The notes beneath the pieces were generated by a model. It saw nothing but the letters and a program-made list of their open reading frames with translations, had not been told where the DNA came from and did not search any database. A DNA stretch of 64,000 nucleotides from Streptomyces bambusae. GTDB lineage: Bacteria > Actinomycetota > Actinomycetes > Streptomycetales > Streptomycetaceae. Positions 17,519-27,376 of the stretch are shown piece after piece. The stretch spans positions 86,137 through 150,136 of the forward strand of contig NZ_JAJAUZ010000013.1 of the NCBI RefSeq assembly GCF_020532645.1. Reading direction: 5' to 3'. Made by a program: the position numbers and the translations under genes. Within the stretch, counting starts at the first letter, position 1; each line of letters begins with the position of its first letter.

Positions 17519-18913
17519 ATGACACTCGGCCTGCCGACCGCCATGGACCGGCCCCACTTCATCGGCATCGGCGGCGCCGGCATGTCCGGAATCGCGAAGA
17601 TCCTCGCGCAGCGGGGAGCGAAGGTGGCGGGCAGCGACTCGCGCGAGTCCGCCACCGCGGAGGCGCTGCGCACCTTCGGGGCGACGGTCCACATCGGGCA
17701 CGCTGCCGGCCACCTCGCCGACGACGCCAGCTGCGTCGTCGTCTCCAGCGCCATCCGTGCGGACAACCCCGAGCTGGCCCGCGCCGCCGAGCTGGGCATT
17801 CCGGTCGTGCACCGCTCGGACGCCCTGGCCGCCCTGATGACCGGCACCCGCCCGATCGCGGTCGCCGGCACCCACGGCAAGACGACCACCACCTCGATGC
17901 TGGCCGTCTCGCTGTCGGCGCTCGGCCTGGACCCCTCGTACGCCATCGGCGGCGACCTGGACGCGCCGGGCTCCAACGCCCACCACGGCACCGGCGAGAT
18001 CTTCGTGGCCGAGGCGGACGAGAGCGACCGCTCCTTCCACACGTACGCCCCCGAGGTCGCGATCGTCCTCAACACCGAGCTGGACCACCACGCCAACTAC
18101 GCCTCGATGGACGAGATCCACGAGTCCTTCGAGACCTTCGTCGGCAAGGTCGTGCCCGGTGGCACCCTGGTCGTCTCCGCCGACCAGGACGGCGCCGTCG
18201 AGCTGACCCGCCGGGTCCGCGCCGCCCAGGACGTCAAGGTCGTCACCTACGGCGAGAGCGAGACCGCCGACGTCCGCGTCCTCCAGGTCGTCCCGCGCGG
18301 CCTGACCAGTGAGGTCACCGTGGTCCTCGACGGCAGCCCGCTGACCTTCACGGTCTCCGTGCCCGGCCGCCACTACGCGCACAACGCCGTCGCGGCGCTG
18401 GTCGCGGGCTCCGCCCTGGGCGTCCCGGCCGCCGAGCTGGCCGCCGCCCTCGGCAAGTACACCGGCGTGAAGCGCCGCCTCCAGCTCAAGGGCGAGGCGG
18501 CCGGCGTGCAGGTCATCGACTCGTACGCGCACCACCCGACCGAGATGACCGCCGACCTGGAGGCCATCCGCGGCGCGGCCGGCGACGCCCGGATCCTGGT
18601 GGTCTTCCAGCCCCACCTGTTCTCCCGCACCCAGGAGCTGGGCACCGAGATGGGCCGGGCCCTGGCGCTCGCCGACTCCTCCGTGGTCCTGGACATCTAC
18701 CCGGCCCGCGAGGACCCGGTCCCCGGCATCACCAGCGAGATCATCATCGACGCGGCCCGGCAGGCCGGCGCGGACACCGCCCCCGAGCACGACAAGGGCG
18801 CCGTCCCGGACGTGATCGCGGGAATGGCGAAGCCCGGCGACCTCGTTCTCACCATGGGTGCGGGCGACGTGACCGACCTGGGCCCGGCCATCCTGGCCCG
18901 TCTGGCGAACTGA
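17519..18913 (+). CDS. murC: UDP-N-acetylmuramate--L-alanine ligase MurC
   Basis: The 464-residue protein has the Mur-ligase layout. The N-terminal UDP-binding domain starts at FIGIGGAGMSGIAKIL. The central ATPase domain has the P-loop AGTHGKTTTTSM and DESDRSFHTYAPEVAIVLNTELDHH, and the C-terminal domain has YAHHPTEMTADL and VFQPHLFSRTQELGTEM. It adds L-alanine to UDP-MurNAc, the first peptide step of peptidoglycan synthesis. It lies outside the mra/dcw cluster, which is normal for some actinomycetes that carry a separate copy. GGGAG precedes the ATG. msrB follows 13 bp downstream and is probably co-transcribed. Confidence 0.95.
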   Translation: MTLGLPTAMDRPHFIGIGGAGMSGIAKILAQRGAKVAGSDSRESATAEALRTFGATVHIGHAAGHLADDASCVVVSSAIRADNPELARAAELGIPVVHRSDALAALMTGTRPIAVAGTHGKTTTTSMLAVSLSALGLDPSYAIGGDLDAPGSNAHHGTGEIFVAEADESDRSFHTYAPEVAIVLNTELDHHANYASMDEIHESFETFVGKVVPGGTLVVSADQDGAVELTRRVRAAQDVKVVTYGESETADVRVLQVVPRGLTSEVTVVLDGSPLTFTVSVPGRHYAHNAVAALVAGSALGVPAAELAAALGKYTGVKRRLQLKGEAAGVQVIDSYAHHPTEMTADLEAIRGAAGDARILVVFQPHLFSRTQELGTEMGRALALADSSVVLDIYPAREDPVPGITSEIIIDAARQAGADTAPEHDKGAVPDVIAGMAKPGDLVLTMGAGDVTDLGPAILARLAN

Positions 18914-18926
18914 GGGAGCAGCCGTC

Positions 18927-19343
18927 ATGCCGTACGAGATCGAGAAGCCCGACGAGCAGTGGCAGGCGGAGCTCACCCCTTCGGAGTACCAGGTGCTGCG
19001 GCTGGCGGGCACCGAGCCGGCCTTCCGCGGTGAGTACACGGACACCAAGACCGCCGGCGTCTACTCCTGCCGCGCCTGCGGCGCCGAGCTGTTCCGCTCC
19101 GACACCAAGTTCGACTCGCACTGCGGCTGGCCGTCCTTCTACGACCCGAAGGACAGCGACGCCGTCGAACTCCTCGCGGACACCTCGCACGGCATGGTCC
19201 GCACCGAGGTCCGCTGCGCCCGCTGCGGCTCCCACCTCGGCCACGTCTTCGAGGGCGAGGGCTACGGCACCCCCACCGACCAGCGCTACTGCATCAACTC
19301 CATCTCCCTGCGCCTGACGCCCGACGCCGACGGCCAGGGCTGA
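18927..19343 (+). CDS. msrB: Peptide-methionine (R)-S-oxide reductase MsrB
   Basis: The 138-residue protein has two structural CxxC zinc pairs (YSCRACGAELF and RCARCGSHLGHVF), the conserved HCGWPSFYDP segment and the catalytic cysteine in QRYCINSISL. It reduces methionine-R-sulfoxide in proteins using thioredoxin. GGGAG precedes the ATG, 13 bp after murC. Its neighbours osmC, katG and the Fur-type regulator suggest an oxidative-stress neighbourhood. Confidence 0.96.
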   Translation: MPYEIEKPDEQWQAELTPSEYQVLRLAGTEPAFRGEYTDTKTAGVYSCRACGAELFRSDTKFDSHCGWPSFYDPKDSDAVELLADTSHGMVRTEVRCARCGSHLGHVFEGEGYGTPTDQRYCINSISLRLTPDADGQG

Positions 19344-19368
19344 CGCAGGCGCAGTGCCTCGCACCCGC

Positions 19369-19412
19369 GAAGGGGCGGCCCCGGTCCGGACAGGACCCGG
19401 GGCCGCCCCTTC
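19369..19412. terminator. Bidirectional hairpin between msrB and the Fur gene
   Basis: GAAGGGGCGGCCCCGGTCC pairs with GGACC-C-GGGGCCGCCCCTTC, a 19-bp stem with one bulged base and a 5-nt loop, lying between two convergent stops. Confidence 0.75.
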
Positions 19413-19437
19413 CGCGTGCCCGCGCGCGAGCCTGCCG

Positions 19438-19854
19438 TCAGGGGGCCGCGCAGACCGGGCAGAGCCCGCGGTAGGTGACCTCGGCGGCGGAGACGGAGAA
19501 GCCGAAGCGTTCCGCGGCGGGCAGGGCGGCCAGCGGATCGCCGTCGGGGTGGACGTCGCGGATCGCGCCGCAGCCCGAGCAGACCAGGTGGTGGTGCGGG
19601 CGGTGGGCGTTCGGGTCGTACCGCTTGGCGCGGCCGTCCCCGGGCAGCTCCATCACTTCGCCGAGCGAGACCAGCTCGCCCAGGGTGTTGTAGACGGTCG
19701 CCCGGGAGATCTCCGGAAGCCGTGCGGAGGCCCGGGCCAGCACCTCGTCCGCGGTCAGGTGGATGTGCTCGCCGTCCAGCACCTCGGCGACCACGCGGCG
19801 CTGGGCGGTCATCCGCCAGCCGCGTCCGCGGAGCCGTTCGAGCAGGTTGCTCAT
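19438..19854 (-). CDS. Fur-family peroxide-type repressor (CatR/FurA-like)
   Basis: The 138-residue protein has an N-terminal winged helix (RMTAQRRVVAEVL and ISRATVYNTLGEL), the histidine cluster NAHRPHHHLVCSGCG and a final CPVC pair for structural zinc. Its length and layout match the CatR/PerR-type peroxide sensors of Streptomyces rather than iron-sensing DmdR-like proteins. It is divergent from katG across a 270-bp intergenic region. This strongly implies that it represses katG and itself and releases DNA when its regulatory metal site is oxidised. The ATG is chosen over an upstream GTG at 19860. Confidence 0.9.
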   Translation of the reverse strand: MSNLLERLRGRGWRMTAQRRVVAEVLDGEHIHLTADEVLARASARLPEISRATVYNTLGELVSLGEVMELPGDGRAKRYDPNAHRPHHHLVCSGCGAIRDVHPDGDPLAALPAAERFGFSVSAAEVTYRGLCPVCAAP

Positions 19855-19888
19855 GGTCACCAGCCTCACGCTGAGATGTCCGAAGAGT

Positions 19889-19927
19889 GATTCCGTACGG
19901 GTCTTGTTGTCGTATTGACTTGGAATC
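19889..19927. promoter_or_regulatory. GATTCC/GGAATC inverted repeat, candidate Fur-type operator
   Basis: GATTCC (19889-19894) and GGAATC (19922-19927) form an inverted pair with a 27-bp spacer. The right half lies between the -35 and -10 of the katG promoter, and the region is AT-richer than its surroundings, as expected for a Fur-type operator. The actual consensus of this repressor is not known to me. Confidence 0.4.
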
Positions 19928-19942
19928 TGTCCATCGTAGGAT
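19915..19942 (+). promoter_or_regulatory. katG promoter (HrdB-like)
   Basis: TTGACT (19915-19920) and TAGGAT (19937-19942) with 16-bp spacing are close to the vegetative consensus. Initiation near 19949 would give katG a leader of about 175 nt. Confidence 0.6.
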
Positions 19943-20026
19943 CGCATCCGGTGGCAGCCAAGGAACAGAACGAGACCGAGTACGAGGAGCGACCGGGTGC
20001 CACACGACCACGGCTTCGCTCTCGTT

Positions 20027-22350
<2,324 letters not shown>

Positions 22351-22375
22351 CCCTGCCCCGCCCCACCGGCTGAAT

Positions 22376-22415
22376 CCGGGCCGGCCCGCCACCACGGGCC
22401 GGCCCGGCTGTTTTT
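22376..22415 (+). terminator. katG terminator
   Basis: CCGGGCCGGCCCG pairs perfectly with CGGGCCGGCCCGG around a 6-nt loop and is followed by CTGTTTTT, a strong intrinsic terminator 26 bp after the katG stop. Confidence 0.85.
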
Positions 22416-22560
22416 CACCCCGTTTCCACCCGTTTCCCCCACCGTCACCGGGCGCGGCCCTCGAAACCGCTGCCCCGCACACGTACAAACCATCGAAACA
22501 ACCCCTCCGTTTCCTCGGTGTGGCTGGATATGATCAGCGCCTCCCGCCTGGTCACATCCG

Positions 22561-22600
22561 CTCCGGCCCGCTCCGGCCCGCTCCGGCCCGCTCCGGTTCG
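22561..22600. repeat. Four 10-bp tandem repeats upstream of cvnA
   Basis: Three perfect and one degenerate copy of CTCCGGCCCG lie head to tail, followed by a partial fifth. They end about 36 bp before the cvnA start, so they lie in its leader or promoter. The rest of the 286-bp gap holds the katG terminator and no gene. Confidence 0.8.
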
Positions 22601-22636
22601 CTCCGCGCGCGTCCCTCCCGCCGTCCCCGAGGTCCG

Positions 22637-25051
22637 ATGTCTGCCCCTGAACCCGAAGGCATACCCGCACCCTTGAAGCGCCGCCGGCGGCGCCGGACCG
22701 TGCGGCTGCGCACCCTGCTGATCTGGCTGGCGGTCGTCCCCACCGTCGCCATGGCGGCCCAGACCGTCCTGACCGCCGACCGGCTGCTGGCCAAATCCCA
22801 CCACCTGCGGGCCGACCTGGAGTCCGGCCGCCGGATGGGCGAACCGCTCCTGGAACTGATGTCCGCCCTCCAGACCGAGCGCACGGCCACCGCCGGCTGG
22901 TGGGTGGGCGCCCCGCTCGCCGCCGCCGAGATGCGCGACAGCCGCCGGGCCACCGACCGGGCCGTCGCCGACTTCCGCCGGATGTCCGCCGGCACCCAGC
23001 GCTCGCCCGAAGCCGACCGGATGCTCCGCGAAGTGGCCGGCGGACTCGACGTCCTCGCCCCCCAGCGGGAACGCTCCGACACCCACGTCGGCGGCCCCGA
23101 ACTGGCCATCGCCTACTACACCGACGTCATCGACCGGCTGATCCGGCTCTGCCAGGAGGCCTTCAGCCACGCCGACGACTCCGGGCTCGGCCAGGAGAGC
23201 CGGGCCGCCGTCGCCCTGCTCTCCGCCTTCGAGACCGTCGCCCGCGAAGGCTCCTTCCTCGCCCTCGCCGGCCCCTCCGGGCGGCTCACCAGCACCGAGT
23301 TCGCCGGCTTCGTCGAGGCCGTCGGCTCCCACCGCTACCTGTACGACACCGCGATCGTGCCCTACCTCCCGGTCCGCGAACGCGAGTTCTACGACCGGAT
23401 CACCGCCTCGCAGGCCTGGCGCACCAAGCTGCGCATCGAGAACGCCGTCATCGCCGACCACGAGGACGTCGCGACCGGCGTCCGGCTGCCCGCCGAAGTC
23501 GCCGGCTGGCGCGTCGCGTACGAGCAGTTCGGCCCGCGGCTCGCCGACATGAGCGCCAACCGCTGGCGGGCCGTGCTCACCGACGCCGACGCGGACGCCG
23601 ACGCCCTGGAGGCCGAGGTCGGCTGGCTCATCGGCACCAGCGGCGGCGTGCTGCTGCTCGTCGTCGCCGTCGTCGTCCTCACCACCCGCTCCGTGCTCCG
23701 CCGCCTCGACGGCCTGCACCGCCGTACGGTCACCCTCGCCGAGCAGGTCCTGCCCGACGTGGTCGCCCGGCTGCACCGCGGGCACTCCATCGACTCCGTG
23801 GCCGACGCCCTGCCGGAGGTCCGCGGGCACCGGGACGAAGTGGGCCGCATCAACGACGCGTTCGCCCGCGTCGTCGCCGTCTCCGTGGACGGCCACCGGC
23901 AGCTCGCCGCCGAACGCCACGGCTTCGGCATGTTCGCCTCCGGCATCGCCTCCCGCACCGGCAACCTCGTCAGCCGCCAGCTCGCCCTCACCGAGGACCT
24001 CCAGGACACCTTCGGCCACGACGAGGCGCTCCTCGCCGAGCTGATGCGCGCCGACCAGCTGACCGTCGGCATGCGGCGCCAGATCGAGAACCTGCTCATC
24101 CTCTCCGGCGGCGAGATCCCCGACCCGCACGCCGAACCCATGCGGGTGGCCGACCTGCTGCGCGAAGCCGCCGCCGAAGTCGAGGACTTCCGCCGGATCG
24201 AACGCCAGGCCCTGGACGAGGCCAGCGTCGAACCGCAGGCGATCAGCCAGATCAGCCACCTCCTCGCCGAGCTCCTCGACAACGCCACCCGGTTCTCCCC
24301 GCCCCGGTCCAAGGTGGTCATCCGCGCCGAACTCGTCGCCGACGGCCTCTCCGTGGAGATCGAGGACCGCGGCCCCCGCGTCGGCAGCGCCCGGTACGAG
24401 GAGATGAACCGGCGCCTGCACACCGCCCCGCCGTACTCCGTCCTCGCCGAGAACGCCCACCGGCTCGGCCTGTTCGTCGTCGGCCACCTCGCCGACCGGC
24501 TGGGCGCCACCGTCACCCTGCGCCGCTCCGTGTACGGCGGCACCTCGGCGGTGGTGATCCTGCCGGGCGCACTGCTGGCCACGGCCGGTACACCCGCCCC
24601 GGCGGCCGCCGCCGGACGCCCGCCCGCCGCCCCGCTGCCCGCACCCGTGCGCCTCCCCGTGCCCGCCGGCACTGCCGCACGCGGCCCCGAGCCCGTACCC
24701 GCGCCCGCCCCGGAGCCCGTACCCGCCGCGCCCCGCCCGTCCGGACCGCAGCCCGCCGCCGAACCGCTGCCGCCCACCGCGGCCGGGCTGCCCGCCCGCC
24801 GCAGGACCGGCCCGCCGCAGGCCGCCGTGGAGCCCGCCGCCGTACCGCCGCAGCGCCCCGCCGCCGGCCGCCCGGCCCTCCCCGAGCGCGTCCCGCAGAC
24901 CCACATGACCGAGCAGCTCCGCGGGCCCCGCCCGGCGGAGCCGGCGACCGGCCCGGACACCGCCACCCCCGAAGAGGTGGCCGACGCCTGGGCCGACTAC
25001 GAACACGGGACCCAGACAGTGGAACAAGAGCTCAGACGGGAACAGCCATGA
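22637..25051 (+). CDS. cvnA: Conservon sensor-like histidine kinase CvnA
   Basis: The 804-residue membrane protein has an N-terminal transmembrane helix (TLLIWLAVVPTVAMAAQTVL), a nitrate/nitrite-sensing-type extracytoplasmic domain (about residues 50-320) and a second helix (LIGTSGGVLLLVVAVVVLTT). A HAMP-like linker and a GHKL ATPase domain follow, the latter with the N-box LAELLDNATRFSPP and a G-box region GLFVVGHLADRLG. The usual phosphoacceptor histidine motif is absent, as is normal for CvnA. The last 150 residues are Pro/Ala-rich and disordered. CvnA heads a membrane complex that signals to the small GTPase CvnD. The stop overlaps the next start as ATGA. Confidence 0.92.
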   Translation: MSAPEPEGIPAPLKRRRRRRTVRLRTLLIWLAVVPTVAMAAQTVLTADRLLAKSHHLRADLESGRRMGEPLLELMSALQTERTATAGWWVGAPLAAAEMRDSRRATDRAVADFRRMSAGTQRSPEADRMLREVAGGLDVLAPQRERSDTHVGGPELAIAYYTDVIDRLIRLCQEAFSHADDSGLGQESRAAVALLSAFETVAREGSFLALAGPSGRLTSTEFAGFVEAVGSHRYLYDTAIVPYLPVREREFYDRITASQAWRTKLRIENAVIADHEDVATGVRLPAEVAGWRVAYEQFGPRLADMSANRWRAVLTDADADADALEAEVGWLIGTSGGVLLLVVAVVVLTTRSVLRRLDGLHRRTVTLAEQVLPDVVARLHRGHSIDSVADALPEVRGHRDEVGRINDAFARVVAVSVDGHRQLAAERHGFGMFASGIASRTGNLVSRQLALTEDLQDTFGHDEALLAELMRADQLTVGMRRQIENLLILSGGEIPDPHAEPMRVADLLREAAAEVEDFRRIERQALDEASVEPQAISQISHLLAELLDNATRFSPPRSKVVIRAELVADGLSVEIEDRGPRVGSARYEEMNRRLHTAPPYSVLAENAHRLGLFVVGHLADRLGATVTLRRSVYGGTSAVVILPGALLATAGTPAPAAAAGRPPAAPLPAPVRLPVPAGTAARGPEPVPAPAPEPVPAAPRPSGPQPAAEPLPPTAAGLPARRRTGPPQAAVEPAAVPPQRPAAGRPALPERVPQTHMTEQLRGPRPAEPATGPDTATPEEVADAWADYEHGTQTVEQELRREQP

Positions 25052-25449
25052 CCGCATCCAACGACATGATCTTCAGCGTCCTGGACAACAACCTGAGCCG
25101 GATCGCCGGCATCCAGGGAGCCGTGCTGCTCTCCAACGACGGGATCATGCTCAGCGCCTACCTCCTCGACCGCGACCAGGCCGAACGGGTCGCCGCCGCC
25201 TCCTCCGGCGTCGCCGCCACCATGAAGGCGATATCCCGGGAGATCGACGGCGGCCGGATCATCCGCCAGCTCGTCGAGATGGACGACCGCTACCTGTGCC
25301 TCGTCGGCTGCGGCGAGGGCAGCACCCTCATCGTCGTCACCTCCCGCAAGGCCCGCCTCGGCGAGCTCGGCGGCGAGGCCGTCCGCACCGCCCAGGCGCT
25401 CGGGGAGTGGCTGGACACCCCGCAGCGCGCCCAGGTGCCCACGCCGTAA
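25048..25449 (+). CDS. cvnB: Conservon roadblock/LC7 protein CvnB
   Basis: The 133-residue protein is a roadblock/LC7 (MglB-like) fold, starting IFSVLDNNLSRIAGIQGAVLLSNDG and containing YLCLVGCGEGSTLIVVTS. Such proteins act as GTPase-activating or adaptor partners of CvnD-type GTPases. It overlaps cvnA by four bases (ATGA), and its TAA shares a base with the next ATG (TAATG). The operon is therefore translationally coupled. Confidence 0.93.
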   Translation: MTASNDMIFSVLDNNLSRIAGIQGAVLLSNDGIMLSAYLLDRDQAERVAAASSGVAATMKAISREIDGGRIIRQLVEMDDRYLCLVGCGEGSTLIVVTSRKARLGELGGEAVRTAQALGEWLDTPQRAQVPTP

Positions 25450-25892
25450 TGGCCGGGGCGCCGCACGGGGCGGCCGACGGGCCGCCGGAGCCGACCGACG
25501 GGGCGCAGGAGCCGGGGGACGGGCGCGGGCCCGTCCCCGTCCGGCCCCGGGGCCGCCGCCGCACCCGCCTGTACGCCCTCACCGACGGGCGGACCGCCGC
25601 CGAGTGCACCGTCCTCACCATGGACACCACCATCACGGCCGCGGCCGACCCGGACGCCGACAGCGGGCTGCCCAGCGAGTGGCGGGCCGTCCTCGCGCTC
25701 TGCCGGGCGCCCCAGGGGCGGGCGGTCGCCGAACTCGCGGCCCGCATGCACATCCGCCTCACCCCGATGACGCTCCTGCTCGGCGAACTCGCGGACCGCG
25801 GACTCGTCCACCACCGGCCGCCGCTCGCGGGGGCCGAGACCAGCAACGTCCACCTGCTCATGAGAATCAGGGACAACCTTGCCCGGATATGA
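25449..25892 (+). CDS. cvnC: Conservon DUF742 protein CvnC
   Basis: The 147-residue protein has a disordered N-terminus (about 35 residues, Gly/Pro-rich) and then a DUF742 winged-helix domain. The signatures are RLYALTDGRTA, EWRAVLALCRAPQGRAVAELAARM and TPMTLLLGELADRGLVHHRPP. It is a standard conservon component, of unknown biochemical function, that may bind DNA or the partner proteins. It overlaps cvnB by one base and cvnD by 14 bases. Confidence 0.92.
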   Translation: MAGAPHGAADGPPEPTDGAQEPGDGRGPVPVRPRGRRRTRLYALTDGRTAAECTVLTMDTTITAAADPDADSGLPSEWRAVLALCRAPQGRAVAELAARMHIRLTPMTLLLGELADRGLVHHRPPLAGAETSNVHLLMRIRDNLARI

Positions 25893-26469
25893 GACCCCCG
25901 CCCCGCAGGCGGCCCCCGTGAAGATCCTCGTCGCCGGAGGCTTCGGAGTCGGCAAGACCACCCTGGTGGAGGCGGTCTCCGAGATCGAGCCGCTGCGCAC
26001 GGAGGAGCGGCTGACGGCCGCCGGCGTGGGCGTCGACGACCTCGACGGCATCGAGTCCAAGGCGGTCACCACCGTGGCCATGGACTTCGGCCGGCTCACC
26101 CTCACCGACGCCGGGGTGGTGCTGTACCTGTTCGGCACGCCCGGCCAGGAGCGCTTCTGGTTCATGTGGGACGACCTCCTGAACGGGGCGCTCGGCGCGG
26201 TCGTCCTCGTCGACACCCGGCGGCTGGACCGCAGCTTCGCCGCCGTCGACTTCTTCGAGAGCCGCGGCCTGCCGTTCGTGATCGGCGCCAACTGCTTCCA
26301 CGGCGAACAGCACTACACCGCCGAGGAGATCGCGGCCGCCCTGCACCTGCGCAACCCCGGCACACCGGTCCTGATGCTCGACGCCCGCCGGCGCGCCGAC
26401 GTACGCGACGTGCTGGTCGCCCTGCTCGACCAGGTGATCGCCGGAGCCGCGGTCAGGACCCCCGCCTGA
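25879..26469 (+). CDS. cvnD: Conservon small GTPase CvnD
   Basis: The 196-residue protein is a Ras-like GTPase of the conservon type, with a P-loop VAGGFGVGKTTLVEAVSEI and the switch-II segment LFGTPGQERFWFMWDDLL. The strand VIGANCFHG stands in place of the usual NKxD, and this replacement is characteristic of the family. The TTG start is favoured because it is in-frame with a 14-base overlap, but a GTG at 25918 immediately before the P-loop is a possible alternative. It completes the cvnABCD set; no P450 (cvnE) gene follows. Confidence 0.9.
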   Translation: MPGYETPAPQAAPVKILVAGGFGVGKTTLVEAVSEIEPLRTEERLTAAGVGVDDLDGIESKAVTTVAMDFGRLTLTDAGVVLYLFGTPGQERFWFMWDDLLNGALGAVVLVDTRRLDRSFAAVDFFESRGLPFVIGANCFHGEQHYTAEEIAAALHLRNPGTPVLMLDARRRADVRDVLVALLDQVIAGAAVRTPA

Positions 26470-26487
26470 ACCCGGTCGCCGACAGCG

Positions 26488-26525
26488 CGGAGCCCCTTCT
26501 CCCCGGCCGGGGAGAAGGGGCTCCG
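26488..26525. terminator. Perfect 38-bp palindrome terminating cvn and the convergent gene
   Basis: CGGAGCCCCTTCTCCCCGG is followed directly by its reverse complement, giving a 19-bp arm hairpin between two convergent genes. No T-run follows in either direction. Confidence 0.8.
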
Positions 26526-26536
26526 TGTCACTCGGG

Positions 26537-27376
26537 TCAGGTGCCCGGCGGCAGGTGCGACGGGCGGCCCGTGCCGCGCGTGAGGCGGTAGCCCCAGACG
26601 CCCGCGAGGGCGGCCAGCAGGCCGCCCGCAGCGGTCCACAGCCAGCGGTCGGTCCACCAGCCCGAGGACCAGCCGTCCTCCGGCTCACCGGAGAACAGCT
26701 TCGCCACCGTGCGCCCGGCCTTCGAGTCCGCCTCGTCGCCGGACTTCGCGGCGGCGATGCCCGGCACCAGCGGCTCGGCCAGCGAGCCGTCCACCGCGGC
26801 CGCCCCGCCCACGTCCTCGGCGGCGACCGCGACCTCGGCGTGCACCGGCAGGCCCTGGTCGGCCTTGGCCAGGCCGACCGCCGTCAGCCGGACGTAGTAG
26901 GTGCCCGGCAGCGGGTCCACGGCCCACGGCTCGGTCCATGCCCGCACCGTCCGCAGCGCGCAGACCAGTTCGACCTCGCGCTCGCCGGCCGTCGCGGCCC
27001 GCGTGGTGACGCCGTACCGGCAGGCCTGCCGGCGGCGCAGCCCGTCGTACACGTCGAGCTGCCAGGCCGAGGAGGACCGGCCGGCGGCCGTCTCCGGGAC
27101 CCGCACCGTGGCGCGCACCGTGGGCTGCTGTCCGGCGTCCGCGGCGAACGACCAGTACAGGTAGTCGCCGGTGGAGGCGTCGGCGCTGCCGCGGCCCGCC
27201 GCCTCGATCTCGCCGGCGGTGCGGAACGAGGTCCCGGCCTCGGCCGGCCCCGACCCCCCGGTGCCCGCCGACGGCGACGGGCTCGCGGCGCCCGCGGCAC
27301 CCGCCCCGGTCATCAGCAGCAGCACGGCGGCGGTGCCCGCCGCGATCGTCCGCACGCCCATCAGCTTGACGCCCAT
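26537..27376 (-). CDS. Secreted membrane-anchored protein paired with the VWA protein
   Basis: The 279-residue protein has an N-terminal signal (TIAAGTAAVLLLMTGAGAAG), a beta-sandwich-like extracellular region (LYWSFAADAGQQPTVRATV, then RAWTEPWAVDPLPGTYYVRL) and a C-terminal membrane helix (LWTAAGGLLAALAGVWGYRL) with a basic stop-transfer. I do not recognise a named domain. The start codon shares a base with the stop of the VWA gene (TGATG), so the two are coupled and probably form a cell-surface complex. The ectodomain resembles the C-terminal half of the VWA partner in style, suggesting related folds. Confidence 0.8.
   Translation of the reverse strand: MGVKLMGVRTIAAGTAAVLLLMTGAGAAGAASPSPSAGTGGSGPAEAGTSFRTAGEIEAAGRGSADASTGDYLYWSFAADAGQQPTVRATVRVPETAAGRSSSAWQLDVYDGLRRRQACRYGVTTRAATAGEREVELVCALRTVRAWTEPWAVDPLPGTYYVRLTAVGLAKADQGLPVHAEVAVAAEDVGGAAAVDGSLAEPLVPGIAAAKSGDEADSKAGRTVAKLFSGEPEDGWSSGWWTDRWLWTAAGGLLAALAGVWGYRLTRGTGRPSHLPPGT

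Noticed and set aside
22351..22636. Small gene between katG and cvnA
   Set aside because: The only frames are Arg/Pro-rich shadows; the gap holds a terminator and tandem repeats instead.
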